From: Aestuariicoccus sp032586235
GTDB lineage: Bacteria; Pseudomonadota; Alphaproteobacteria; Rhodobacterales; Rhodobacteraceae
Assembly: GCF_032586235.1 (NCBI RefSeq)
Contig: NZ_JAWHTD010000006.1
Span: forward strand, 62,001 to 126,000
Length of the DNA stretch: 64,000 bases
Direction: 5' to 3'
Shown: one piece after another, positions 29,803 to 39,036 of the stretch
Numbering within the stretch: the stretch's first letter is position 1
Layout: every line of letters begins with the position of its first letter
Translations under genes and position numbers: made by a program
Notes under the pieces: model-generated
Database searches by the model: none
Seen by the model: the letters and a program-made list of their open reading frames with translations, nothing else
Told to the model about the DNA's origin: nothing

Positions 29803-30632
29803 GCGATATCAAGATACCGCTGGCCGGCGTGATCGGTTCGCCTATCGCGCATTCCCGCTCGCCCCGGCTGCACGGGCACTGGCTGAGGAAATACGGGCTG
29901 CCGGGGTTCTATGTGCCGATGGACATCGCCTCAGAGGATCTTGAGGTCAGTTTGCGGCAGATGCCCAGGATGGGGTTTGTCGGGGTCAACATCACCATTC
30001 CCTATAAGGAAAGTGTGATGGCGATTGCCGATCAGGTCAGTGACCGGGCCACGCTGATCGGGGCGGCCAATACTCTGATCTTCCGCAAGGACGGACGCAT
30101 TCATGCGGACAACACCGACGGTTATGGGTTCATCGAGAACCTGCGCCAATCCGCGCCGAACTGGGATCCGACTGCTGGGCCCGCCGTGGTCTTCGGCGCG
30201 GGCGGTGCGGCGCGGGCCATCGTGGCGTCGCTGCTGGATGTGGGCGTGCCCGAGATCCGGATCACCAACCGCACCCGCCTGCGGGCCGAAAAGCTGCGCG
30301 AGGATTTCGGCAACCGTTTGACGGTGGTGGAATGGGTCAAGGCAGGCAATGTGCTGGACGACGCGGCGACGGTCGTGAACACCACCTCGCTCGGCATGGT
30401 GGGCAAGCCGGAATTTCGCGTGCCGCTTGACGGGCTTCGGCCCGGCACGGTGGTCAACGATCTGGTCTACACCCCTTTGGAAACGCGCTTTTTGCGGGTC
30501 GCGGCGGAACAGGGGTGCCAGGTGGTCGACGGGTTGGGCATGTTGCTGCATCAGGCGGTGCCGGGTTTCGAACGCTGGTTCGGTTTCCGGCCGGAGGTAG
30601 ACGAGGCCACCCGCGCCGCCGTTCTGCGATGA
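29799..30632 (+). CDS. aroE: Shikimate dehydrogenase
   Basis: 277 residues. Shikimate-binding GVIGSPIAHSRSPRLHG with the S-x-S pair, NITIPYKE containing the catalytic Lys, NTDGYGF, and the NADP loop VFGAGGAARAI. Reduces 3-dehydroshikimate in aromatic amino acid synthesis. Coupled to maf and coaE by ATGA overlaps. Confidence 0.95.
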   Translation: MSDIKIPLAGVIGSPIAHSRSPRLHGHWLRKYGLPGFYVPMDIASEDLEVSLRQMPRMGFVGVNITIPYKESVMAIADQVSDRATLIGAANTLIFRKDGRIHADNTDGYGFIENLRQSAPNWDPTAGPAVVFGAGGAARAIVASLLDVGVPEIRITNRTRLRAEKLREDFGNRLTVVEWVKAGNVLDDAATVVNTTSLGMVGKPEFRVPLDGLRPGTVVNDLVYTPLETRFLRVAAEQGCQVVDGLGMLLHQAVPGFERWFGFRPEVDEATRAAVLR

Positions 30633-31222
30633 GGTTCAAGCTTGGCCTGACAGGCTCGATCGGCATGGGCAAATCCACGACCGCGGGTTTGTTTGCCGAT
30701 CTGGGTTGTGTCGTCTGGGATGCGGATGCGGCGGTGCATCGGCTTTACGCCCCGGGGGGCGCGGCGGTTGCGCCGATGCGCGCGGCCTTTCCGTCGGCGG
30801 TGACAGATCAAGGCGTGTCGCGCGACGCGCTGCGGCAGATCATCCAGGACGACCCGGGGGCGCTGCAAAGGATCGAAGAGATCGTGCATCCTTTGGTGCG
30901 GCAAGACCGCGACGATTTCGCCAAGGCCCATGCCGACAGCATCTGCGTCTTCGACATCCCCCTGCTGTTCGAGACTGGGGCCGAGGCTGAGATGGATGCG
31001 GTCACATGTGTCTCTGTTCCTGCGGAAGAGCAGCGAAAACGGGTGTTGGAGCGCGGTACGATGAGCGCAGAACAGCTCGATCAGATCCTGGCGCGGCAAA
31101 TGCCCAATGAGCAGAAGTGCGCCCGGGCGGATTTTGTGATCACAACAGACACGCTTGAGCATGCGGCCGCACAGGTGCAGGATGTCGTCCAAGCGATACA
31201 GGAGCGGATCGGCGATGCGTGA
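30629..31222 (+). CDS. coaE: Dephospho-CoA kinase
   Basis: 197 residues. P-loop GLTGSIGMGKSTTAGLF at the N-terminus, then DADAAVHRLYAPGG and DIPLLFETGAE, typical of CoaE, which performs the last step of CoA synthesis. ATG overlaps the aroE stop (ATGA); the end overlaps dnaQ by 8 bases. Confidence 0.95.
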   Translation: MRFKLGLTGSIGMGKSTTAGLFADLGCVVWDADAAVHRLYAPGGAAVAPMRAAFPSAVTDQGVSRDALRQIIQDDPGALQRIEEIVHPLVRQDRDDFAKAHADSICVFDIPLLFETGAEAEMDAVTCVSVPAEEQRKRVLERGTMSAEQLDQILARQMPNEQKCARADFVITTDTLEHAAAQVQDVVQAIQERIGDA

Positions 31223-31901
31223 ACTCGTTCTCGACACCGAAACCACAGGCTTTGACCCCGAGCAGGGCGACCGGATCGTCGAGATCGGCGCGGTCGAGCT
31301 TTATAACCATGTGCCCACCGGCAAGACCTATCACCAATACATCAATCCCGAACGCGCGATGCCGCAAGAGGCGTTTGAGGTGCATGGGCTGGGTGACGAC
31401 TTTCTGCGGGACAAGCCGGTTTTCGCGCAGATCGTGGACGAGTTCATCGCCTTTGCCGGCGATGCCAAGCTGGTGATCCACAACGCCGCCTTCGACATGA
31501 AGTTTCTCAATGCCGAACTGGCCTGGGTCAAGCGCCCGTCGATACCGTGGGAGCGCGCCGTCGATACGCTGGCCATCGCCCGCAAGAAATTCCCGGGCTC
31601 GCCCGCGTCGCTCGATGCGCTATGCCGTCGGTTCAACATCGACAATTCCAGCCGGACCCTGCACGGCGCGCTTCTGGACAGTGAGATTCTGGCCGAGGTC
31701 TATCTGGAACTGATCGGCGGCAAGCAGCCGGATTTCGGCCTGTCGCACTCGCATTCGTCCGGCCAGGGGACCGGCGGGCAGGAAGACTGGCGGCCGATGC
31801 CGCGGCCGACGACCCTGCCCTCGCGGCTGAGCGAAGAAGAAAAGGCGGCTCACGCCGCCTTTGTCGAGAAGCTGGGCGATAACGCCCTCTGGTCGCGCTA
31901 G
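31215..31901 (+). CDS. dnaQ: DNA polymerase III epsilon subunit (proofreading exonuclease)
   Basis: 228 residues. DEDDh exonuclease motifs: LDTETTGFDPEQG (ExoI), HNAAFDMKFLN (ExoII) and LHGALLDSEILAEVY (ExoIII with His and Asp). ATG at 31215 is supported by ExoI starting four residues later. The location next to coaE is conserved in alphaproteobacteria. It converges on secB with 4 bases between stops. Confidence 0.95.
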   Translation: MRELVLDTETTGFDPEQGDRIVEIGAVELYNHVPTGKTYHQYINPERAMPQEAFEVHGLGDDFLRDKPVFAQIVDEFIAFAGDAKLVIHNAAFDMKFLNAELAWVKRPSIPWERAVDTLAIARKKFPGSPASLDALCRRFNIDNSSRTLHGALLDSEILAEVYLELIGGKQPDFGLSHSHSSGQGTGGQEDWRPMPRPTTLPSRLSEEEKAAHAAFVEKLGDNALWSR

Positions 31902-31905
31902 GCGA

Positions 31906-32415
31906 TCAGGCGTCGGCCTTGGTTTCGCCCGCCGCCTGCGCCGCCTGACGGCGCGCGATTTCCTGACGGTAGAGCGCGAGGAAATCGATGGTTTCCAGGT
32001 TCAGCGGCGGGAAGCCGCCGTCGCGCGTGACGTCCGACACGATCCGGCGCACGAACGGGAACAGCATCCGCGGGCATTCGATCAGCAGGAAGGGGTGCAG
32101 CTGCTCTTCCGGGACATTCTCGATGTTGAAGACGCCGGAATATTCCAGCTCGAGCAGGAACAGGCGATCCTCGCTGCCTTTGTTCTTGCTGTCGATCTTG
32201 AGCTTGATCACGACCTCGTACTGGTTTTCCGTGGTCCGCTTCTTGGCATCGAGGTTGACCTGGACCTGAACGTCCGGCTTAACCTCGCCGCCCGAACCCT
32301 TCTGGGCAAGGATGTTTTCGAACGACATGTCGCGGATGAATTGCGCCAGAACGTTCATCTTGATCTGCGGTGCGGCGGCGGCTTGTGCGCCGTTCGGTGC
32401 TGCTTCTTCGGCCAT
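31906..32415 (-). CDS. secB: Protein-export chaperone SecB
   Basis: 169 residues. The core matches SecB: VLAQFIRDMSFEN, ELEYSGVFNIENVPEEQLHPFLLIECPRMLFPFVRRIVSDVTRDGGF, then a variable Ala-rich tail. Binds unfolded preproteins and delivers them to SecA. Only the family core is used for identification; it is unambiguous. Confidence 0.96.
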   Translation of the reverse strand: MAEEAAPNGAQAAAAPQIKMNVLAQFIRDMSFENILAQKGSGGEVKPDVQVQVNLDAKKRTTENQYEVVIKLKIDSKNKGSEDRLFLLELEYSGVFNIENVPEEQLHPFLLIECPRMLFPFVRRIVSDVTRDGGFPPLNLETIDFLALYRQEIARRQAAQAAGETKADA

Positions 32416-32472
32416 AAGTTTTCTCCAATCCGAAATTCTTTGATGAATGGTTAGCAGGAGCCGGTCAAAGGC

Positions 32473-32964
32473 TCAATGCTTGGTCCATTGTGATCCTGGA
32501 TGATTGGGGCGCTTTGGCGGGTGGGGCTCTTCGGGGGGCTGCACCTCGGAATACTCGGTCTCGATGACGTCCTCGCGCGCGGGGCGCTGCGGCCCCTGCC
32601 CCATTTCAAAGCGGTGCACCTGCACACGGGCGCGCAGATATTTGAAGAGCGCCACCCGCACCGGCGGCGTCAGCAGCGCAAAGCCTACGGCATCGGTGAA
32701 GAATCCCGGCGTCAGCAGCAGCGCGCCCGCAATTAGGATCATCGCACCATGCGCCAGCGGTTCGGTCGGATCGTCCAGCCGCTCGAACGTGCCGCGCAGC
32801 CGGTTGATCGCCATCAGACCCTGCGAGCGCACCAGCCATGTCCCCAGAATGGCCGTCAAAACCACGATCGCGAGCGTCGGCCAGAGGCCGATCAGACCCC
32901 CGACCTGAATGAACAGCGCGATCTCGATCAGCGGGACGGCCAGAAAAGCCACGAAAAGCCACAT
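32473..32964 (-). CDS. FxsA family membrane protein
   Basis: 163 residues from ATG 32964, which follows AAGGAACT; the upstream 15 codons of open frame lack such a signal. Three hydrophobic segments (MWLFVAFLAVPLIEIALFIQVG, TLAIVVLTAILGTWLV and AMILIAGALLLTPGFFTDAVG) with the TPGFFTDAVGFALLTPP motif identify the FxsA/YtzA family of inner membrane proteins of unclear role. C-terminal tail is Pro/charged. Divergent from the Tim44-domain gene. Confidence 0.85.
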   Translation of the reverse strand: MWLFVAFLAVPLIEIALFIQVGGLIGLWPTLAIVVLTAILGTWLVRSQGLMAINRLRGTFERLDDPTEPLAHGAMILIAGALLLTPGFFTDAVGFALLTPPVRVALFKYLRARVQVHRFEMGQGPQRPAREDVIETEYSEVQPPEEPHPPKRPNHPGSQWTKH

Positions 32965-33067
32965 ATGCACAGTTCCTTTCCATAGGGCGTGCGGTGGACT
33001 TGCCTGCACGCCTCACCTACATAAGAAGCCAACGTTGAACTTTCCATCCACGCCCAAAGAGGTGCCG

Positions 33068-33727
33068 ATGAATTCCCCGATTATCCAGTTGCTGGTTCTG
33101 GCCGGCATCGCCATCTTTCTGATCCTGCGGCTCAAGCGGGTTCTGGGCACACGCGACGGTTTCGAAAAGCCGCCCGCGCAGGTGCAGTCCGAGCGCTCCA
33201 GCCCCCGCCGGGAATTCGAGGTGATCGAGGGCGGGCCGGATCGCGACATCACCGATCATGTGCCGGAAAACAGCAAGGCCGCCGATGCGCTGGCGCGGAT
33301 GAAACGGGTTGAGCCGTCGTTCGGTGTGGCCGATTTCCTGTCGGGTGCGCGCGGCGCCTACGAGATGATCCTCATGAGCTTTGAACGCGGCGATCTGGCC
33401 GAGATCAAGCCGTTCCTTGCCGATGACGTCTACGAAACCTTTGCCGAGGTGGTCGAGGCGCGCAAGGCGCAGGGTCTGACCATCGATGCAGAGTTCATCG
33501 GGATTCGCGAATTGTCGCTCGCCGACGCGACCTTCGACGACGAAGAGGCGCTGGCCGAGATCACCGTGCGGTTTGTCGGCGAACTGACCTCTGCCGTGCG
33601 CGACAACAGCGGCGAAATCATCGAGGGCAGCACGACAGCGATCAAGCGTCAGAAAGACACCTGGACCTTCGCGCGCCGCATGGGCACCGACGATCCGAAC
33701 TGGCTGCTTGTCGCCACGAGCGAATGA
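33068..33727 (+). CDS. Tim44/TimA domain membrane protein
   Basis: 219 residues. One N-terminal membrane segment (IIQLLVLAGIAIFLILRL), a charged linker, then a Tim44-like domain: DFLSGARGAYEMILMSFERGDLAEIKPFLADDVYETF through WTFARRMGTDDPNWLLVAT. Alphaproteobacterial proteins of this type are the bacterial relatives of mitochondrial Tim44. The start follows AGAGGTGCCG. The stop overlaps mltA (ATGA). Confidence 0.88.
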   Translation: MNSPIIQLLVLAGIAIFLILRLKRVLGTRDGFEKPPAQVQSERSSPRREFEVIEGGPDRDITDHVPENSKAADALARMKRVEPSFGVADFLSGARGAYEMILMSFERGDLAEIKPFLADDVYETFAEVVEARKAQGLTIDAEFIGIRELSLADATFDDEEALAEITVRFVGELTSAVRDNSGEIIEGSTTAIKRQKDTWTFARRMGTDDPNWLLVATSE

Positions 33728-34770
33728 AGCGGACCGTCTGGGCGGCACTTTTCGCGGGGCTGGCGATGACCGGACCGACAGCAAAGGCCAGCGAGCCCCA
33801 GACGGAATACCAGGTTGTGTCGTTCGAGGATCTGAACGGCTGGGCCGACGACGATCACGCCGCGGCCCTTGCCGTGTTCCGCAACACCTGCCGCGATTTC
33901 GACGATCCCGACTGGCGCGCGCTCTGCGCGCTGGCCGACGACACCACCGATGCGCGTGGGTTCTTCGAGCTGTTTTTCCGCCCGGTGCGGATCACCGATG
34001 GGCAGGACGCGCTGTTTACCGGTTATTTCGAGCCTGAACTCGACGGATCGCCGGTGCCCACGCCGCGATACCGTCACCCGATCTACAAAATGCCGCCCGA
34101 GGCGCGTGGCGCCCAGCCCTGGCTGACGCGGCGCGAGATTCTGACAGGCGACGCGATGCCGGGTCGCGGGCTTGAAATCGCCTGGGTCGACGATCCGGTC
34201 GAGCTGTTCTTCCTGCAGGTTCAGGGTTCGGGCCGTGTGCGCTATCCGGATGGCCGGGTGATCCGTGTCGGCTATGCCGGTGCGAACGGCCATCCCTACC
34301 GGTCCGTCGGGCAAGAGCTGGTCCGGCGCGGCACCTACCGGCCGCATCAGGTGTCGGCGCAGGTGATCAAGAACTGGGTAAGGCGCAATCCCTTCGACGG
34401 TCAGGAATTGCTGTTCCACAATCCGTCTTACGTGTTCTTCCGCGAGGTCAGCGAGGTGCCCTCCGACAAGGGGCCGCTGGGGGCGATGAACCGGTCGATC
34501 ACGCCGATGCGCAGTATCGCGGTCGATCCGGCCTTTACGCCGCTCGGCGCGCCGGTCTGGATCGAGAAAGAGGGCAACGCCCCGCTTCGTCGGTTGATGA
34601 TCGCGCAGGACACCGGATCGGCGATCAAGGGCGCGCAGCGGGCGGACATCTTCATTGGCACCGGCGACCGTGCCGGTCGCATGGCGGGTCGGCTGAAGGA
34701 TCCGGGCCGGATGATCGTGCTGATGCCGATTCAGCGCGCCTATGCCCTGTTGCCGGAAGCGGTCGAATGA
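33724..34770 (+). CDS. mltA: Membrane-bound lytic murein transglycosylase A
   Basis: 348 residues with an N-terminal signal (about 1-20, cleavage near AKA). The MltA domain is seen at FTGYFEPELDGS through PFDGQELLFHNPSYVFFRE, and the C-terminal 3D (DDD) barrel at LMIAQDTGSAIKGAQRADIFIGTG, with the three conserved Asp. It cleaves peptidoglycan glycan strands. No lipobox Cys is visible, unlike E. coli MltA. Overlaps Tim44 and Smr genes by 4 bases at each end. Confidence 0.93.
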   Translation: MKRTVWAALFAGLAMTGPTAKASEPQTEYQVVSFEDLNGWADDDHAAALAVFRNTCRDFDDPDWRALCALADDTTDARGFFELFFRPVRITDGQDALFTGYFEPELDGSPVPTPRYRHPIYKMPPEARGAQPWLTRREILTGDAMPGRGLEIAWVDDPVELFFLQVQGSGRVRYPDGRVIRVGYAGANGHPYRSVGQELVRRGTYRPHQVSAQVIKNWVRRNPFDGQELLFHNPSYVFFREVSEVPSDKGPLGAMNRSITPMRSIAVDPAFTPLGAPVWIEKEGNAPLRRLMIAQDTGSAIKGAQRADIFIGTGDRAGRMAGRLKDPGRMIVLMPIQRAYALLPEAVE

Positions 34771-35366
34771 GCAAGCGCCGCCTTAAACGGGACGAGCTGG
34801 ATCTGTGGAACCGCGTGGCCAAGACCACCGAGCGGTTTCAGCCGCGCTCGCCCCTAGGCAACGTGGGTCGCACGACCGACCCCGCCAAGGACACCAAGCC
34901 AAATTCAAAACCCGGCCCTGCCCCGTTGCCCGCCTTCGAGATCGGTGGCAAGGCCACGCCGAAGCCCGAAACCCGCATCGGCCCGAAAACCACCTCGGCC
35001 CGGCTGGCCCGGGATCCGGTTTCGATGGACGCCAAGGCCTTTGGCCGCATGAAGCGCGGCAAGCTGGTGCCCGAAGCGCGGCTCGATCTGCATGGGATGA
35101 CGCTCGATCAGGCGCATCCGCAGCTGACGCGATTTATCCTGACCTCGCAGGCGCGCGGTCTGCGGCTGGTTCTGGTGATCACCGGCAAGGGCGACCGCGA
35201 GGATCCCTACGATCCGATGCCGCGCCGCCGGGGTGTGCTGAAACAGCAGGTGCCGCTTTGGCTGCGCATGGCCCCGGTGGCACAGGCGGTGCTCCAGGTC
35301 AGCGAGGCGCATATCCGCCACGGCGGCGCCGGGGCCTATTACGTCTACCTGCGCCGCCAGCGCTAA
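34767..35366 (+). CDS. Smr domain protein
   Basis: 199 residues. Low-complexity Pro/Lys N-terminal half, then a C-terminal Smr domain: LDLHGMTLDQA (LDLHG motif) and LVLVITGKGDRED (TGKG motif), ending AYYVYLRRQR. Smr domains are nucleases or RNA/DNA-binding modules. Overlaps mltA (ATGA) and the end of the convergent MFS gene by 4 bases. Confidence 0.9.
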   Translation: MSKRRLKRDELDLWNRVAKTTERFQPRSPLGNVGRTTDPAKDTKPNSKPGPAPLPAFEIGGKATPKPETRIGPKTTSARLARDPVSMDAKAFGRMKRGKLVPEARLDLHGMTLDQAHPQLTRFILTSQARGLRLVLVITGKGDREDPYDPMPRRRGVLKQQVPLWLRMAPVAQAVLQVSEAHIRHGGAGAYYVYLRRQR

Positions 35367-36577
35367 AGCGACTTTGCTGCGGCCCTGACACCGATGGCCA
35401 TCATCGTCGTGGTGAAGACGAAATAGGCCGCGATGCCCAGGAACTGCGTTTCGATCCCCAGGCCTGCATCGATCAGCACGCCGGTCATCCCCGGCCCGAT
35501 GGCCGATCCCAGCACCATGACCGCCATCGCCATCGCCTTGATCGCGCCCAGGTGCCGGGTGCCAAAGAACTCGGCCCAGAAGGCGTTGGGCAGGGTCGAG
35601 TTGGCCCCGGTCGTGATCGCAAGGCAGACCAGCCCGGCAAAGGCCCAGAACAGGCTCTGTCCCAGCGCAAAACAGCCGAAAGCCGCAACCATCGGCAGCT
35701 GATACCAAGGCAATATCCGTGGCGTGCCCAGCCGGTCGAGCAGCCAGCCCGACCCCACCATCGCCGCAACCGCAATGGCGGTGTAGATCGGGAACAGGGC
35801 GACAAGCTGGATGTGATCCCAGCCTTTGACGGATGCGAAATGCACCTGCTGGAAGAAGAACGCGGTGTTGAAGGCCGAGGGCCCCAGCAACGCCGGCACC
35901 ATGAACCAGAAAAGCCAATGGCGCAGCACGTCGGGCCGGGTCCAGTGGCGGTTCTCCATCCCGAGCGACTGATCGGTCTCGGCGTGGCTCTGCGGAGTGC
36001 GTTCCTCGCGCAGCAGCGCACGGAGCACCGGGATACCGGCCAGTGCGATCAGCGCGGCAACGATCCAGAGCCAGCGCCAGTCGAAGATCAGCATCAGTGA
36101 CACGAAGGTCAGGGGCAGGATCGCCTCGCCCAGCGCAAAGCCCAGACCCGCGACCGACAGCGCCTTGCCCCGGGTGGCGACGAACCAGCGCGACATCGAC
36201 ACGATGGCCAGATGGCTGACCATGCCCTGACCGAAGAACCGCAGCCCGAGGATGACAAGCGGCAGTAGCCAGGCTGCCTGCGCCGTGGCCATGGCCAGGC
36301 AAGCCAGCGCAAGCCCGCCCAGCACCAAAACGCCCAGCGCGCGGGTGCGATACCGGTCGGTCAACGCCCCGGCCCAGAGCATCAAACCCGCCGACACCGT
36401 CGTCCCGAGGGTATAAATCCCGCCCCAGGCCCCGTGGCTTAGATCGAAGGCTTGCCGGATCTCGCCCGAAAAGACCGAGATAAAGAAGGTTTGCCCGAAA
36501 CTGGACAGAAACGTCAGCAACACCCCGGCGGACAGCCAGCGCGCGTTGCCGCGCAGGAACGTCAGGATGTGTCCCAT
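35363..36577 (-). CDS. MFS transporter
   Basis: 404 residues with about 12 hydrophobic segments in two six-helix halves. The loop 2-3 motif appears as WAGALTDRYRTRALG near residue 70, the MFS signature GxLaDRxGRR-like. The substrate is unknown; similarity of general pattern to oxalate/formate-type exporters is not enough to call it. It is single-gene and convergent with the Smr gene. Confidence 0.85.
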   Translation of the reverse strand: MGHILTFLRGNARWLSAGVLLTFLSSFGQTFFISVFSGEIRQAFDLSHGAWGGIYTLGTTVSAGLMLWAGALTDRYRTRALGVLVLGGLALACLAMATAQAAWLLPLVILGLRFFGQGMVSHLAIVSMSRWFVATRGKALSVAGLGFALGEAILPLTFVSLMLIFDWRWLWIVAALIALAGIPVLRALLREERTPQSHAETDQSLGMENRHWTRPDVLRHWLFWFMVPALLGPSAFNTAFFFQQVHFASVKGWDHIQLVALFPIYTAIAVAAMVGSGWLLDRLGTPRILPWYQLPMVAAFGCFALGQSLFWAFAGLVCLAITTGANSTLPNAFWAEFFGTRHLGAIKAMAMAVMVLGSAIGPGMTGVLIDAGLGIETQFLGIAAYFVFTTTMMAIGVRAAAKSL

Positions 36578-36897
36578 GCTCTGCCTTCTGCCGTCTCTCG
36601 TGCGGCTTTCGATGATTGCTGGTGTCCCGTGTCCCCGGGCCGGGGGCTCTGCGCCGCCGTGACCGGGTCATGCGTCGCAGTTATTCCGGAGAGCGGCGTT
36701 CTTTCAAGGCAAAATACCGTTTGCGCTAACGCTTGTTGTCCTCCCCCACCCCCGAAAGATGGAAAGGCTGAAAAAGGGCCGAATCCCGGAGCAACGCATT
36801 CGGCCGGTTTTGATCTTTTTCAATCGCCGACCGCCCGGCCGGGGTAGGATCCGATCCGGTGCGAGCCTTGTGCGCGCCGCGAACGGGGGGCTGGCGA
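36578..36897. other. 320-base spacer, no recognised content
   Basis: Between the MFS gene start and the lipoprotein gene. It must carry both divergent promoters. I see a GGGGGG ribosome site before 36898 but no convincing -35/-10 pair, repeat or RNA. Short open frames here lack coding character. Confidence 0.5.
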
Positions 36898-37386
36898 ATG
36901 AACAAAGCGTTAATGGCTGTGATGTTGATGGTTGCCTCATGCGGGGCGGCGACGGGCGGATTGGACGCCAGAACCTATGTGATCGAACTGACATCGTCGC
37001 AATTCGTCAGCGGATATGGCGGCGATCTGGTGCCGCCGCTGGTTTCCGCGCTGGGCCGCAAGGGAATGCGGGCGGTCGAAAACCAGGATGCCGAGGTCGT
37101 CGTCAATATCGTGACGGACATGGATGTCGGCCAGTGGATGTGGCGCGGCGACGAGCAGAAATGGATATACACGGTTCGGATCATGGTCGGCATCTCGCCC
37201 GTCGATTACGTGATACCGGAGGACGGCACGCCGGTCTTTGGCGTCCGCGTCCGGCTCGAGACGCCAAACCCCGACCGCGAAGACGAGCTGGGTTGCCTGA
37301 TCCGGCTGGCCGCCCGGACGGCGGTCGAACAATACCGCCCCGCCGGAATGATCGAGCTCGACGGCCAGGAGTGCTTGCGCGCCTGA
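36898..37386 (+). CDS. Predicted lipoprotein of unknown function
   Basis: 162 residues from ATG 36898, preceded by GGGGGG; the frame is open 13 codons earlier. N-terminus MNKALMAVMLMVASCGAA is a lipoprotein signal with a VASC lipobox. Mature part has QFVSGYGGDLVPPLVSALGRKGMRAVENQDAEVVV, suggesting a small alternating alpha/beta domain, and two further Cys (in LGCLIR and QECLRA). I do not recognise the family. It stands just outside the photosynthesis cluster, 190 bases before the cytochrome c gene. Confidence 0.65.
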   Translation: MNKALMAVMLMVASCGAATGGLDARTYVIELTSSQFVSGYGGDLVPPLVSALGRKGMRAVENQDAEVVVNIVTDMDVGQWMWRGDEQKWIYTVRIMVGISPVDYVIPEDGTPVFGVRVRLETPNPDREDELGCLIRLAARTAVEQYRPAGMIELDGQECLRA

Positions 37387-37575
37387 CAGCGGCGTGGACA
37401 TGTGGCCCTAGGCGTACCTTGGGTGCCAGGTCAACGTCGTGCTGGCGGCATCCCGGACAAGTGTGATCGCAGGCGGGTTACGATCAGTCGGATTTCTTCG
37501 TAGACTGGTGCGCGCGCGACCATGTCGAAGGGTATGCGGCGCGCCTGCCCTTAAAAACCGAATGAAAGGTACACC

Positions 37576-37977
37576 ATGATTCGAACCGTTTTTGCAGCAG
37601 CTTGCTTCGCCTCTCTGCCCTTTGCCGCTCTGGCCGAAAGCCACATCACCGGTGACGCCGAGGCCGGTGAAAAGGTCTTCCGTAAATGCATGGCCTGCCA
37701 CGCAGTCGGCGCGGATGCCAAGAACAAGGTCGGCCCAGTCCTCAACGGCGTGGTCGGCCGTGCGGTGGGCTCGATCGAGGACTTCCGCTATTCCGACGCG
37801 CTGCAACAGCTCAATGCAGACGGAGTCGTCTGGACCCCGGAAGAGCTGGCCGCATTCCTGGAAAAGCCGCGCGATTATGCCAAGGGCACAAAGATGGCCT
37901 TTGCCGGTCTGCGCAAGGAGGACGAGCGCCAGGACGTGATCGCCTACCTCGCGACCTTTGGCGCGGACGGGATGTAA
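37576..37977 (+). CDS. Periplasmic class I cytochrome c (c2/c550 type)
   Basis: 133 residues. Signal peptide 1-20 (cleavage at ALA-ES), heme motif CMACH at 38-42, axial Met probably M107 in GTKMAFAGL. Size and pattern fit cytochrome c2/c550, the soluble electron carrier between the bc1 complex and the reaction center or oxidase (CycA). Position beside bchO at the edge of the photosynthesis cluster supports this, with PufC as a likely partner. I leave the symbol blank because other monoheme cytochromes have the same pattern. Confidence 0.85.
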   Translation: MIRTVFAAACFASLPFAALAESHITGDAEAGEKVFRKCMACHAVGADAKNKVGPVLNGVVGRAVGSIEDFRYSDALQQLNADGVVWTPEELAAFLEKPRDYAKGTKMAFAGLRKEDERQDVIAYLATFGADGM

Positions 37978-38175
37978 GGCTACAAGAGTTCCGCGCGGCT
38001 CGTCAGAGAGGGGTCGCGCGGAAATCCGGCGGTTTTGTCGGAAATGGGAGCGATCCCAAGTCGCGATCAAACCGGGCCACGGCACGGTTCGCATTCCGGG
38101 CACCACCGTAGAAACCCGGTCGGTAACCTTTTCGATCCGGCAAACAAACGTAGGCGCGTACCCCGAATGGGGCTG

Positions 38176-39033
38176 TCAGCCCTGCCCTATCCAGTCGAGA
38201 ATTCGTCGGGCGACCTTGTCCGGTGCTTCCTCGTGCATCAGGTGGCCCAGACCCTCAAAGCTTTCGACCCGCGCGTCCGGCATCCGATCCGCCGCCTCGA
38301 CGGCGGTGACGGGCGGGACCGTGCGGTCGTTCGACCCGGTCAGGAAAAGGCACGGGGACCGCAGTTGCGGCAGATCCGCCAGCAGCCCGTCCAGCTTCCA
38401 TTGCGACATCATCAAGAGCGTGCCGTCCACATGGTCGCGCCGGCGAAAGAGCTGGGCGTAAAGGTCCATACCCTTTGCGGACAATTCAGAGCCTGTGCCG
38501 CCGATCAGAGACACAACGCGCCCCGGTGAGGCCGCCGCGCGCACGGCGACGTCGACCATCATCGGCGTCATCGCGATGACCCGCGCGAAGACTGGGAACA
38601 TGAACCCCGCCAGTCCGCGAAACGGCGACAGCGCCGGGTTGATCCCGACGATGCGCGGATTGCCGGGCAGCAGGGGCGCAAGCCGCAGCGCAATCGCGGC
38701 GCCGGCGGAATGGCCGACGATGCAGGCGGGCTCCCAGCCTTCTTGCGCGCAGAGCGTGGCGATGTCCTCGGCCATCGTGCCCAGCCCCGACCGGTGCCGC
38801 GTGCCGAGCCGGGTAAAGCCGTGGCCGGGCAGATCAACCGCCACGACCCGGCATTTTTGCGCCAAAAGCGGGATCAGATCGCGCCAGCTGTGGGTCGATC
38901 CTCCGGCCCCGTGCAGCAGAAGAACGGTCGGCCCCCGGCCGGTTTCCTGCACATGCCAAAGATGCGCGCGCGTCTCGATCTGGCGGGACAGGTCGCTGTG
39001 CGGCCAGTCCGGCGGAAGGACCGCAGGGGGCAT
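38176..39033 (-). CDS. bchO: Alpha/beta hydrolase BchO, magnesium chelatase accessory protein
   Basis: 285 residues. Alpha/beta hydrolase fold with nucleophile elbow VGHSAGAAIALRL and oxyanion segment LLLHGAGGSTHSW. The sequence PPDWPHSDLSRQIE near the start and its place directly after bchD identify BchO, a cluster gene needed with or near Mg chelatase though its reaction is undefined. It begins 3 bases after bchD, last gene of crtA-bchI-bchD-bchO. Confidence 0.9.
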   Translation of the reverse strand: MPPAVLPPDWPHSDLSRQIETRAHLWHVQETGRGPTVLLLHGAGGSTHSWRDLIPLLAQKCRVVAVDLPGHGFTRLGTRHRSGLGTMAEDIATLCAQEGWEPACIVGHSAGAAIALRLAPLLPGNPRIVGINPALSPFRGLAGFMFPVFARVIAMTPMMVDVAVRAAASPGRVVSLIGGTGSELSAKGMDLYAQLFRRRDHVDGTLLMMSQWKLDGLLADLPQLRSPCLFLTGSNDRTVPPVTAVEAADRMPDARVESFEGLGHLMHEEAPDKVARRILDWIGQG

Positions 39034-39036
39034 GTG

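Noticed and set aside
36704..36994. Small minus-strand ORF upstream of the lipoprotein gene
   Set aside because: No ribosome site, and composition is Pro/Arg/Ser-rich shadow type; it overlaps the lipoprotein start.
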